This document shows, one piece after another, positions 46,641-56,400 of a stretch of 64,000 bases of DNA (position 1 is the first letter of the stretch; each line of letters opens with the position of its first letter). Origin of the DNA: a bacterium (GTDB taxonomy: Bacteria > Desulfobacterota > Binatia > Binatales > Binataceae); NCBI GenBank assembly GCA_014896235.1, contig JADBKU010000012.1, positions 1-64,000 of the forward strand. The letters are read 5' to 3'. A model generated the notes under the pieces. It was not told the origin of the DNA. It saw only the letters and a list, made by a program, of their open reading frames with translations, and did not search any database. Both the position numbers and the translations under genes were made by a program.

Positions 46641-47624
46641 TCAAGATGCGACCTTCAGGACGATTTTGCCGAAATGTTCGCTCGATTGCATCATTTTGTG
46701 TCCCGCGGCGGCGTCGACGAGCGGAATCGTGCGATACAGCGGCGGACGCAGCCTGCCCGCCTCCAAGTCCTTACCGAACCGGCTGAGAAACGCTCGCACA
46801 ATCTCGGCCTTTTCCGCGGTCGGACGGGAGCGCAAGGTCGATCCCAGCAGATGCAGGTGGCGGCGCAAAACCTGCCCAAGATCGATTTCCGCCCCGGCGC
46901 CGCGCATCAGGCCGATCATTACGAGCCGGCCGCCGTTCGCGAGCGCCTCGAGGTTCTGGGCGAGATAAGCTCCGCCGATACTGTCGAGCACGATCGCCAC
47001 GCCGCGATCATTGGTGGCGGCGCGAACTTTGGGCGCGAACGGGCCGGATTTGTAGTTGATCGCGACATCGGCGCCGAAGCGCAGGCACTGTTCGCATTTT
47101 TCGTCGGAACCGGCGGTCACGATCGAACGCGCGCCAGCGAGTTTGAGCAGTTGTATCGAAGCGGTGCCGACGCCGCTGCCGCCGCCATGAATCAGCACGG
47201 AATCGCCGGGCTTGACCCCGCCCAGCATGAAGAGATTCAGGTATGCGGTAAGAAAGACTTCGGGCAGCGCGGCCGCTTCGGCGTCGCTGAGCGCGTCCGG
47301 AACATGCATCGCCGAGCCGTGATCGACCGCGGCCAGTTCGGCGTAGCCGCCGCCCGGCAGCAGCGCCATCGCGCGCTCGCCGACCCGCCATCCGGCGACG
47401 GCGCTGCCCACGGCGGCAACCGTCCCGGCGCATTCGAGTCCCAGAATCGGCGAAGCGCCCGGCGGCGGCGGATAAAGCCCCTGCCGCTGCATCAGGTCCG
47501 CCCGATTCAGCGCGGCATGGCTGACGCGGATCAGCAAATCGGACGGTCCCGGAACGGGATCGGGCGCATCGCCAAGCTTCAGGACTGATTCGTCGCCGGG
47601 CCGGTCAAATACGATCGCTTTCAT
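46641..47624 (-). CDS. Zinc-type quinone oxidoreductase (NADPH:quinone reductase-like MDR)
   Basis: The 327-residue medium-chain dehydrogenase/reductase begins MKAIVFDRPGDESVLKLGDAP, as in quinone oxidoreductases and PIG3-like proteins. It has VLIHGGGSGVGTASIQLLKLAG as the NADPH loop and no zinc ligands. It reduces quinones or other electrophiles with NADPH. It is monocistronic, with 163 bp to the next alcohol dehydrogenase. Confidence 0.92.
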   Translation of the reverse strand: MKAIVFDRPGDESVLKLGDAPDPVPGPSDLLIRVSHAALNRADLMQRQGLYPPPPGASPILGLECAGTVAAVGSAVAGWRVGERAMALLPGGGYAELAAVDHGSAMHVPDALSDAEAAALPEVFLTAYLNLFMLGGVKPGDSVLIHGGGSGVGTASIQLLKLAGARSIVTAGSDEKCEQCLRFGADVAINYKSGPFAPKVRAATNDRGVAIVLDSIGGAYLAQNLEALANGGRLVMIGLMRGAGAEIDLGQVLRRHLHLLGSTLRSRPTAEKAEIVRAFLSRFGKDLEAGRLRPPLYRTIPLVDAAAGHKMMQSSEHFGKIVLKVAS

Positions 47625-47730
47625 TCAAAAACGCGTCTCCCGATTGCGATTGGGCGCAGCGAATTGATCCGATCGCCGCGCGCGCCACAGGTTAGCGCTT
47701 CGTCCGCCGCGCCGGAAACCGCCGGCACAT

Positions 47731-47764
47731 AAAAAACGAGGGTCCGCGGCTGCGAACCCCCGTT
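47731..47764 (-). terminator. Intrinsic terminator of the alcohol dehydrogenase gene
   Basis: Read on the minus strand, a GC-rich hairpin (ACGGGGGT opposite ACCCTCGT, with further inner pairs) is followed directly by six T residues. It starts 24 nt after the stop codon of the gene ending at 47788. This is a conventional rho-independent terminator with one A-C mismatch. Confidence 0.8.
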
Positions 47765-47787
47765 CATAAACGAGCCTTTGGCGGCGA

Positions 47788-48840
47788 TCAGAATTTGTTG
47801 ATGATCGACACGCCGACGTTCTGGAAGTTGGTCATCTGCTCGAGCACGCGCGACGCTCCTTCGAGGCCGATCGTTTCGGTGATCATCGACTTCGGATTGA
47901 GCTTGCCCGCCTCGACCATCTGCATCATCGACGGATAGCGCGACGCCGGCATCCCGAGCGACGCGACCAGCGAAAGTTCCATCGTGACCATCCGATCGAT
48001 CGGCAGCGCGACTTCGCCCTTTTCAGCGGCGGTGGTCAGACCGATCTGGAGCGAGCGGCCCTGCTTGCGCAGGCAGTTGATCGAGTTGAGGCAGGTCGCC
48101 TTCACGCCCAGCGCGTCCACGCCGACGTGCGCGCCGCCCTTGGTGATGTCGAAAATCGCCATCACCGCGTCGGTCTTCTTGCCGTTGATGACGTGCTGCG
48201 CGCCGACTTTCTTCGCCAGTTCGAGTTTGGCGTCGTCGAGATCGACCGCGATTACGTTGGCGCCAATCGCCGCCGCGATATGCACGGCGGAAAGCCCGAT
48301 ACCGCCGCATCCATGCACGGCGACCCATTCGCCGGGCTTCACCTGCGCGCGATCGACCACGCCGTGGTACGAGGTCATAAAGCGGCAGCCCAGCGATGCG
48401 CCCTCTTCAAATCCGACCCCCTCGGGCATCGGCACGAGGTTGGCGTCGGCGTTGGGAATCCTGACGTAGCTGCCATAGCCGCCCCAATAGGAAAATCCTG
48501 GCAGGGAAGGATTGGCGCAAACGTGCGATTGGCCGCTGCGGCAATATTCGCAGACGCCGTCGCCCTGGCTGAACGGCACGAGCACGCGATCGCCCTTTTT
48601 GAAATTGCGGGTCTCTTTGCCGACTTCTTCGACCACGCCGCAGAATTCGTGCCCCATCACCAGCGGCATCGGCGGCACCAGGCCGATCCAGGTCCAGTCG
48701 CCCGACCATGCGTGCCAATCCGAACGGCATACGCCCTCGGCCGCGGTGCGCAGGATAACGCCGTTGGCCGGACAGCTTGGATCGGGAACGTCCTTGACAA
48801 CCAGCGGTTTGCGCACCGCCTCCATCACTGCTGCTCTCAT
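47788..48840 (-). CDS. Zinc-dependent alcohol dehydrogenase (MDR family)
   Basis: The 350-residue enzyme has catalytic zinc ligands in GVCRSDWHAWSG (Cys) and MGHEFCGVVEEVG (His-Glu), and the cofactor loop CGGIGLSAVHIAAAIGA. The structural zinc loop reads QGDGVCEYCRSGQSHVC: the first of four cysteines is Asp, so this site is altered. It oxidises or reduces an unknown alcohol or aldehyde with NAD(P). A ribosome-site-like GAGGAG lies upstream. Confidence 0.9.
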   Translation of the reverse strand: MRAAVMEAVRKPLVVKDVPDPSCPANGVILRTAAEGVCRSDWHAWSGDWTWIGLVPPMPLVMGHEFCGVVEEVGKETRNFKKGDRVLVPFSQGDGVCEYCRSGQSHVCANPSLPGFSYWGGYGSYVRIPNADANLVPMPEGVGFEEGASLGCRFMTSYHGVVDRAQVKPGEWVAVHGCGGIGLSAVHIAAAIGANVIAVDLDDAKLELAKKVGAQHVINGKKTDAVMAIFDITKGGAHVGVDALGVKATCLNSINCLRKQGRSLQIGLTTAAEKGEVALPIDRMVTMELSLVASLGMPASRYPSMMQMVEAGKLNPKSMITETIGLEGASRVLEQMTNFQNVGVSIINKF

Positions 48841-49014
48841 GAACTGAATCTCCTCGTTAGCGTTTGTCCGACAGCGCGGCGCCGGCTCAATCGAGCCCCC
48901 CAGGGCCGCTTGCCATCCTGACCTTCATATAGCGCCGCCGTGGCGTCTTCGGCAATCGCCAGACTGAACACAAGGAATTGCCGCGGCTTCTCGAGGACAG
49001 GCGGACGACATTCG

Positions 49015-50016
49015 CTAGCCGATCAGCGCCTCAAGGGTGCGCGCGAATTTGCCGAGATCGCCGCCGGCGTCAACTTCCACCGGATGCAGATCGGCGCCGG
49101 CCGCCTCCTGCGCCTTGAGCCGCTCGACCGCGCCATTCAAATCGCCGATGTAGCCGATTTCATTGAGCAGGCGCGGCGCGACCGCGTCGGTTCCGGCTTT
49201 GGCCCCGCCGGAGGCCCACGCTTCTTTGATCGCGGCGACTTCCGCCCCGAAGCCAAAACGGGTTAGTTGTTCGGCGTAGAAAGTGCCCATCCGGGCCGCA
49301 TAGAAAGCGAGCGTGCCGGCGTGGGCGGCGCGGCCGCGTTCCACGTCCGCGGTGACGTGAACCCATCCGGGCGCTTTGACCGTGACCGCCCGCTCGTCGC
49401 GGCCGGCATTGCGGACCAACCCGCGAAAATCGTCGATCGAGGATTTAAGCGCGCTCAGCGGAATCATCACCGGCATCCAGCCGTCGGCGGCGCGTGCGGT
49501 GAATTCGACGCTTTTGCGATTCAACGAAGCGATAAACACGGGAATATGCTTGCGCACCGGCTCGAAACGAAGCGTGAAGCCGCGCGCCAGCTTGAAAATT
49601 TTGCCATTGTAATTGAGCGGCGCGCCGGCCATCAGCAGGTTGAATATCTCGACGCACTCGCGCATCCGGGTGAGCGCCGGCATGAACGGAACGCCATGAA
49701 AATGCTCGATCACGTTGGGGCCGCTGGTGCCGAGGCCGGCGATCATGCGGCCTCCGCTCAGCTCGTCGAGCGTGGCGAAATGCTGCGCCAGCGCAGCGGG
49801 AGTGCGGGAATATACGTTCACGATAGAGGTGGCGAGCTGGACGCGCGCGGTATGTTCCGCGAGCAGCGTGAGCGGCGTGAAGGCGTCGCGGCCCCAGGCT
49901 TCGGCGATCCAGATCGAGTGGACGCCGGCTTGATCCGCGATCCGCGCGCGTTCGATCAGCGCCTTGTAATCGATTTTGCCCTGCCAGTTGACGCCGATCG
50001 TGATCTTGCGCGCCAT
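49015..50016 (-). CDS. LLM-class (luciferase-like) F420/FMN-dependent oxidoreductase
   Basis: The 333-residue TIM-barrel flavoprotein has MARKITIGVNWQGKIDYKAL, ADQAGVHSIWIAEAWGRDAFTPL split across the first strands, LATSIVNVYSRTPAALAQ, and RMIAGLGTSGPNVIEHFHG. These mark the F420-dependent N5,N10-methylenetetrahydromethanopterin reductase-like subgroup rather than bacterial luciferase. The substrate is unknown. No F420 synthesis gene is in the window, so FMN use is possible. Confidence 0.9.
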   Translation of the reverse strand: MARKITIGVNWQGKIDYKALIERARIADQAGVHSIWIAEAWGRDAFTPLTLLAEHTARVQLATSIVNVYSRTPAALAQHFATLDELSGGRMIAGLGTSGPNVIEHFHGVPFMPALTRMRECVEIFNLLMAGAPLNYNGKIFKLARGFTLRFEPVRKHIPVFIASLNRKSVEFTARAADGWMPVMIPLSALKSSIDDFRGLVRNAGRDERAVTVKAPGWVHVTADVERGRAAHAGTLAFYAARMGTFYAEQLTRFGFGAEVAAIKEAWASGGAKAGTDAVAPRLLNEIGYIGDLNGAVERLKAQEAAGADLHPVEVDAGGDLGKFARTLEALIG

Positions 50017-50112
50017 CGTTCGATACCTCCTTCGCTTCCGTACCGGATGCCGAACACAGGCTTAGCGTTTTCGCGCGCGGATTGTCGAGCGGCGACTGCC
50101 CGCCGCTGCGGT

Positions 50113-51318
50113 TTAGCGAAGCTGGCCGACGCTGCGCGCGGGCGAACGGCGCGGAGGGGCCGGCCTGATCAAACGTAACAGCGCGGCGTCGGTCAGGCCG
50201 AGATTGCGGGCGGTGGCGCCGGAATCGCCGCCGCTGGCGGCGAGCATGTCCAATGCCAGCGCCCGGCGATCAGCCGGACGCGTCAAACGCCAGAGCGAGA
50301 GCATGCCGTTGGGAACGGCGACCGCCGCGAACTGCTCGACCACTTCGCCGCGTCCAATCACTTTGCCGCGCGCCTGGGATCGAGCGATCGCAAGGCGCGT
50401 GACGAGGTTGTTCAATTCGCGAACGTTGCCCGGAAAACGATAATCGGCGAGCGCCTTGAGGGCGGCCGGCGCGAACGCCGCGCGCGTGTCGATCCGGCGC
50501 AGGAACTCGCGCGCCAGCAGCGACAGATCGGCGGGACGATCGCGCAGCGGCGGCAACTTCAGCGCGACGCCGAACGACTCCCGGAGCGCGCGCGACAATT
50601 CGCCCCGCGTCACCGCGTCGTCCGACGGGCGCGAGGATGCCGCGAACAACCGGATCGGGGCGGCGTCGACCGGGCCGGCCAATCCAGAAACATGCAAGGC
50701 CTCAAGCAGGCGCGCTTGCGCCGATGTGGAAAGCTCGTCGATTTGGTCGAGAAAAATCGCGTCCGGACGCGGCACAGAAGCGCTGGCGGCCGCGGCGAAC
50801 TCGCCGGCGATCGAAACGTCGTCAAAGGCGGCGCAATCGATTTCGCGCATCGGCCCGGATGCGCCGCTCGCGGCGTGGATCAACCGAACCAGCGATCTTT
50901 TGCCGGTTCCGGTTTCGCCTTCGACGATCACGCCGCGACGGCTGCGCGCGATAGATGTCGCCGTGGCGATCGTCTCAAAGACGTCCGGGTCGGTCGTGAT
51001 GAATGCGAACGGCAGACGCAGCGCGCGCGACAGGATATGGCAGGCGGCGGCGCGCAAATCGCCGGCGACGATTACCGCCTCGGCCGCGCGGCCGCAACGA
51101 TCGGCGATCGTGATCAGGAATTCACGCCGTGCGCGGACCGAATCGCGGGAGTGGGCGAATTCAACGCGCAGCGCGGGCGCCGCGGTTGAACTGTCGAATT
51201 TCGCCGGCGGCGCGCCGGCCGCTCCGGGACCGCACGGCACGACTCCGACTGCGAGCAACAGCCTGGTCAGTTCGGCGGGCGCGCCTTTCGCCAACTCGAC
51301 CTGCGCCAACGGATGCAA
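50113..51318 (-). CDS. Degenerate NtrC-family AAA+ regulator lacking the GAFTGA loop
   Basis: The 401-residue protein has a short N-terminal domain without a recognisable receiver, then an AAA+ domain. Walker A is GETGTGK (about 134-140), Walker B is IFLDQIDEL with Gln192 where the hydrolytic Glu should be, sensor II is FPGNVRELNN, and a weak Fis-like HTH ends it (GDSGATARNLGLTDAALL). About 25 residues that should carry [14 protein letters not shown] are missing. Known sigma54 activators need GAFTGA and the Glu, so this protein may bind ATP and DNA without driving sigma54. It may be a repressor or structural homologue. Confidence 0.8.
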   Translation of the reverse strand: MHPLAQVELAKGAPAELTRLLLAVGVVPCGPGAAGAPPAKFDSSTAAPALRVEFAHSRDSVRARREFLITIADRCGRAAEAVIVAGDLRAAACHILSRALRLPFAFITTDPDVFETIATATSIARSRRGVIVEGETGTGKRSLVRLIHAASGASGPMREIDCAAFDDVSIAGEFAAAASASVPRPDAIFLDQIDELSTSAQARLLEALHVSGLAGPVDAAPIRLFAASSRPSDDAVTRGELSRALRESFGVALKLPPLRDRPADLSLLAREFLRRIDTRAAFAPAALKALADYRFPGNVRELNNLVTRLAIARSQARGKVIGRGEVVEQFAAVAVPNGMLSLWRLTRPADRRALALDMLAASGGDSGATARNLGLTDAALLRLIRPAPPRRSPARSVGQLR

Positions 51319-52259
51319 TGTTCAATCTTCCTTCCAAAGGCGAGCGTTTCGCGCTCGGCCGTAGCGCATCTCGCGCCGCTCGCATCACAAGGGGTTGCAA
51401 AGGCAGTACCAGTTTCTTTGTTGCGGGCCGGATCGATCGACTATTGGGGTCAGGCTGATAAGATACGTCATGCCGATCGCGCGCCGGTTCGTTTGGACCG
51501 CTTGATCGTAACGATTTGGCAGCCCTGGTTATCTCAGGTGACGCATCGCGGGACGGGTTTGCGACCTGTTCGCGAGGCAATGTCGCGTGATGTTACATTC
51601 ATGAAACTACGTCGCGCGCGTGACGCGCGCCGACCATCCTTGGTCGATACTCGCCGCGACGCTGATCGGCCGGAACGGGCGCCAAAAAAACGGCGCCGAT
51701 TACTCGTCACGGTCTCGACGCCAAGGGCAACTTGCGTCACCCTACCGTTTCAATCGCGATATCCATTCGTTGGTCGGCAACTTTTCGTCGATGAGTTTTT
51801 TCGCGCCTTCGACGCCAGCGCGAAATAATCCTCTTCAGCGAACCGATCGCAGACCGCGCGAGTATGGCGATTCACGCCAAAGATTTCCTACAGAATGAGC
51901 ACGCTCGGGCCGCGCGAATCCTCCGGAACCGCAAGATAGCCCTTGAAATTGTGGCCATCGGCCGCCGTAATCGATAACGTCTCGCCCATTCGCTCCCCCG
52001 GCTGCCGCCGTCAGATCGCTACTCAGAATATCGCGATGACGCGAGAGTTTCAGGCCGAATCCGTGCGGTATTCGCCAACCGAAGCGTTCGCGCACCGCTG
52101 ACAACCGTTGTCCCATAGCGTGCTATGGTTACAGGTAATTCCGGGGTGGACGCGCCCGTAGCGGAAACGACATGCGAGATGTTATACTTGTTTATGATAA
52201 TCCTCGATACGCTGGCGAAACATGGCGCGCGTCGGGAAAATAGTTTGGCGTGACGAGCT
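51319..52259. other. 941-bp region with no convincing gene
   Basis: Short open frames on both strands (up to about 170 codons) have low-complexity, shadow-like composition and no family motif. Several small inverted repeats are present, such as GGCGCC on both sides of AAAAAAAC near 51680. The far end upstream of the RND genes should hold their promoter, with an inverted repeat at 52113-52128. It could be a decayed gene or an untyped RNA locus; I see no tRNA, tmRNA, SRP or RNase P signature. Confidence 0.5.
52113..52128. promoter_or_regulatory. Inverted repeat upstream of the RND genes, possible repressor operator
   Basis: CCATAGC and GCTATGG, separated by GT, form a 7-bp inverted repeat about 130 bp before the adaptor start. 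TetR-type repressors of efflux genes bind sites of this kind, but no repressor gene adjoins. The evidence is symmetry and position only. Confidence 0.35.
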
Positions 52260-53474
52260 TTGGGATTAATTAGACGAATCGCCTTAATCGCGCCGAAATC
52301 GCGCGCCATCGGTCCGTTGGTCGAGCACAAGCTTTCGCCGGTTGGTTGCGCCGCGCGGCGCGCGCGGCTTATCGCGTTCATGGCGCTCGCAATCGCGCTT
52401 GCGGGATGCGGCGGAAATGGCGCTCAGGGTCCCGCTGAGATGCCGCCGGCGCCCGTGCTGGTCGCCAAAACGGTGCGTCAGACGGTGCCGGTGGTGATCA
52501 AGGAGATTGGAACGGTCGAGGCTTACGCTTCGATCGCCGTCAAGGCCCGCGTCGAAGGCAACCTCGTTGCGATTCATTTCAAGGAAGGCGATTACGTCCG
52601 CAAGGGGCAGCCGCTCTTCACGATCGATCCCCGCCCCTACCAGGCGGCGCTTAAACAAGCCGAGGCGAATCTGGCCGCCGATCGCGCCAAGGCAACGCAG
52701 GCGCACGCCGACGAGGAACGCTATAAGTTCCTATTGCAGGAAGAGGTCGGCTCGCGCCAGCAGTTCGATCAGGCGTACGCCACCTCGGCGAGTCTGGCGG
52801 CCGCTGTCGCCGCCGACGAGGCGGCGGTGCAAAGCGCGCGGCTCAATCTCGAATACACCGATATCCGTTCGCCGATCGACGGACGTACCGGCAGCCTGCA
52901 AAATCACGTCGGCGACCTGATCAAAGCGGACGCCGACACGCCGATGGTCACGATCGATCAGGTGCAACCAATCTACGTGGATTTTTCGATTCCCGAGAGC
53001 GATCTCGCGGAAGTGCGGGCGGCGATGGAGATGCGGCAACTGGTGGTGGAGGCCGAGATTCCTGGCGCCCACGATGCGCCGGAACGAGGAGTGCTGGCGT
53101 TTATCGATAATTCGGTGGACAAAACCACCGGCACGATCGCGCTGAAGGGTCTGTTTCAGAACGACAACCGCAGTTTGTGGCCGGGCGAATTCGTCAACGC
53201 GACGCTGGTGCTGCGCGAATTGAACGACGCCGTATTGGCGCCGACGGCCGCTCTGCAGACGGGACAGCACGGCGTTTTCGTTTATGTGGTCGGCCCGGAC
53301 CTGAAAGCGTCGCCGCGGCCCGTCGTCGCCGGCCCTCAGATTGGCGACGAGACCGTGATAGAACACGGACTGGAGGGCGGCGAAACGGTCGTGACCGACG
53401 GCCAGATTCGGCTGATGCCCGGAGCGAAGGTCAGAATCAAGCAATCGCTGGACACAAGCGGCAAGGCGCAATGA
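52260..53474 (+). CDS. RND efflux membrane-fusion (periplasmic adaptor) lipoprotein
   Basis: The adaptor has a lipobox LAGC preceded by basic residues and LIAFMALAIA. It continues with TVEAYASIAVKARVEGNL, the lipoyl-like half motifs VKARVEGNLVAIHFKEGDYV, a coiled coil, and RSPIDGRTGSLQNHVGDLI. It matches the MdtA/AcrA type that links the inner-membrane pump to an outer-membrane channel. The start is uncertain: the ATG at 52260 gives 404 residues, and a downstream TTG or ATG before the signal would also work. Its stop overlaps the pump ATG (ATGA). Confidence 0.9.
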   Translation: MGLIRRIALIAPKSRAIGPLVEHKLSPVGCAARRARLIAFMALAIALAGCGGNGAQGPAEMPPAPVLVAKTVRQTVPVVIKEIGTVEAYASIAVKARVEGNLVAIHFKEGDYVRKGQPLFTIDPRPYQAALKQAEANLAADRAKATQAHADEERYKFLLQEEVGSRQQFDQAYATSASLAAAVAADEAAVQSARLNLEYTDIRSPIDGRTGSLQNHVGDLIKADADTPMVTIDQVQPIYVDFSIPESDLAEVRAAMEMRQLVVEAEIPGAHDAPERGVLAFIDNSVDKTTGTIALKGLFQNDNRSLWPGEFVNATLVLRELNDAVLAPTAALQTGQHGVFVYVVGPDLKASPRPVVAGPQIGDETVIEHGLEGGETVVTDGQIRLMPGAKVRIKQSLDTSGKAQ

Positions 53475-56400
53475 ATCTCGCCGAACTTTTCATCCGGCGT
53501 CCGGTGATGACGACGCTGGTGTCGCTAGCGATCGTCATCTTCGGACTCGCCGCCTACCGCACGCTGCCGGTCAGCGATCTCCCCAACGTCGATTATCCGA
53601 CGATTCTGGTGAGCGCCTCGCTGCCGGGCGCCAGTCCGGAGACGATGGCGTCGTCGGTGGCGACGCCGCTCGAACGGGAGTTTTCGACAATCGCCGGCTT
53701 GGCGGAGATGACCTCGGCCAACACCCAGGGCCAGACCAATATCACCCTGCAGTTCGACCTTTCACGCAATATCGACGCGGCCGCACAGGACGTGCAATCG
53801 AAGATCGCCGCCGCGCAATCGGAACTGCCGCAGGGGATGCCGTCGCCGCCCTCGTATCAGAAGGTCAATCCGGCGGACAAGGCGATTCTTTATATCGGGA
53901 TGAGTTCATCGACGCTGCCGCTTTCCGAAGTCGATGAATACGCCGAAACCTATCTCGCGGAACGGATCTCGATGATCAGCGGCGTCGCGCAGGTGCAGGT
54001 TTACGGATCTGAAAAGTACGCCGTGCGCGTGCAGCTTAATCCTGAAAAACTCGCCGCGCGCGGGATCGGCATCAACGAGGTCGCCGACGCGATCGCCAAC
54101 GCCAACGTCGATTTGCCGACCGGTACGCTGTACGGCGCGAATCAGGCGTTCACGGTCCAGGCCAATGGCCAATTGACCGACGCGGCGGCGTACCGGCCGC
54201 TGATCGTCGCCTATCGCAACGGCGCTCCCGTGCGGCTCGAAGACCTCGGCCGCGTGCTCGACAGCGTGCAGGACGACAAGGTCGCCGGATGGGTCGGCGG
54301 ACAGCGCGCCGTGGTGCTCGCGATCGAGCGCCAGCCCGGCACCAATACCGTCGACGTCGTCAACAATATCCGGAGAATTCTGCCGTCGTTCCGCGCGGAA
54401 CTGCCCGCCGCGATCAACCTGACCATCCTCTACGACCGTTCGGTGAGCATCCGCGAATCGGTCAACGACGTTCAGTTCACCCTGCTCCTGACCGTCTTCC
54501 TCGTGGTGATGGTCATCTTCCTGTTTCTCCGCAATCTCTCGGCGACGATTATTCCGAGCCTCGCGCTGCCTATGTCGATCGTCGCGACGTTCGGCGTGAT
54601 GGCGATGCTGGGCTACAGCCTCGACAATCTTTCGCTGCTCGCGATCACCTTGTCGGTGGGATTCGTCGTCGATGACGCGATCGTGATGCTCGAAAACGTC
54701 GTGCGCCATCTGGAGATGGGCAAGGGCGTGATGCAGGCGGCGCTCGACGGTTCCGGCGAAATCGCTTTCACGATCCTGTCGATGACGCTGTCGCTGGCGG
54801 CGGTCTTTATTCCCGTGCTGTTCATGGGCGGCATCCTGGGCCGGCTCCTGCACGAATTCGCGGTCACGATCGGCGTTGCGATTCTTGTTTCCGGCTTCGT
54901 TTCGCTCACGCTCACCCCGATGCTGTGCAGCCGCTTCCTGCGGCCTCCGGCGGAGGAGCGCCACGGCCGTTTTTACGACGTCACTGAGCGCGCCTTCGAC
55001 GCCGCGCTGGACGCCTATCGCGCGAGCCTCGGCTGGGTGATGCGCCATCGGCGGCTCACGATGGCGGTGCTGGCGCTGACGATCGCGGGCACGGTCTGGG
55101 GATTCGAGGTGATTCCGAAAGGCTTTCTGCCTGAAGAGGACGCCAGCGAGGTGCTGATTTTCACCGAGGCCGCGCAGGGCATCTCATACGACGCGATGGT
55201 TGCGCATCAGCAGGCGCTCAACCATCTGGTCGCGCGCGATCCGGATGTGCTGGCGTTCTTTTCCAGCGTCGGCGCGTCAGGCCCAAGCGGCACGCTCAAT
55301 TCCGGAATCCTGTTCGCGCATCTGGTTCCGCGCGACCAGCGCGTCGGACGCGAATCGATCGATCAGGTGATCAGCCGCTGGCGCGCGGAATTCTCGCAGA
55401 TTCCCGGCCTGCTGACGTTCATCCAAAATCCGCCGCCGATTCAGATTGGCGCGCGCTTCACCAAGAGCACCTACCAGCTCACGTTGCAAAGTCCGAACAC
55501 CCGCGATCTCTACAAGTACGCGACGCTGCTGGAAGACAAGCTGCGCGCGCTTCCGGATTTGCGCGACGTAAGCAGCGACCTGCAAATCCGCAACCCGCAG
55601 ATCAACGTCGAAATCAATCGCGACCGCGCGCATGCCTTCGGCCTGACCGCGCAAGCGATCGAAGACGCGCTCGCCGACGCTTACGGCTCGCGCCAGATTT
55701 CGACCATCTACGCTCCCAACAACGAATATTGGGTCGAGATGGAGCTTGAACCGCGCTTCCAGTCGGACCCGGCGTCGCTAAATCTGCTTTACGTGCGGTC
55801 ATCGACGGGCCAGCTCGTGCCGCTCAACACGGTCGCGAAGCTGGTGCGCACGCTCGGGCCGCTCTCGATCAACCATTCGGGACAGATTCCGTCGGTCACG
55901 ATTTCGTTCGACGTCGCCACCGGAGTTTCGCTGGGCAAGGCTCTCGGCGAGGTCAAGCGCATCACAGAAGACACCCTGCCGTCCTCGATCACCGCCGCCT
56001 ATTCCGGCGCCGCGCAGGCGTTCGAGAACTCCCTGGGCAACCTCGGCATGTTGCTCGCGATGGCGATCCTCGTGATTTATCTCGTCCTCGGCATCCTCTA
56101 CGAAAGCTTCATCCATCCGATCACCATACTTTCGGGATTGCCCGCCGCCGGCTTCGGCGCGCTGATGACGCTGCTCGCGTTCCACATGGAACTCGATCTG
56201 CTCGCCTTCGTCGGCATCATCATGCTGGTCGGATTGGTGAAGAAAAACGCCATCATGATGATCGACTTCGCGCTCGACGCGCAGCGCGCCAAAGGCGAAA
56301 GCGCCGCCGACGCGATCTTCGAAGGCTGCATCATCCGCTTCCGGCCGATCATGATGACCACGATGGCGGCCTTGATGGGCACGTTGCCGATCGCGATCGG

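Noticed and set aside
51835-52116. A 93-codon minus-strand open frame before the RND genes
   Set aside because: No recognisable family or ribosome site; composition is typical of random GC-rich frames.
53177-53470. A 98-residue N-terminal extension of the RND pump
   Set aside because: It overlaps the adaptor coding region in another frame, is arginine-rich, and the family N-terminus starts at the ATG at 53471.
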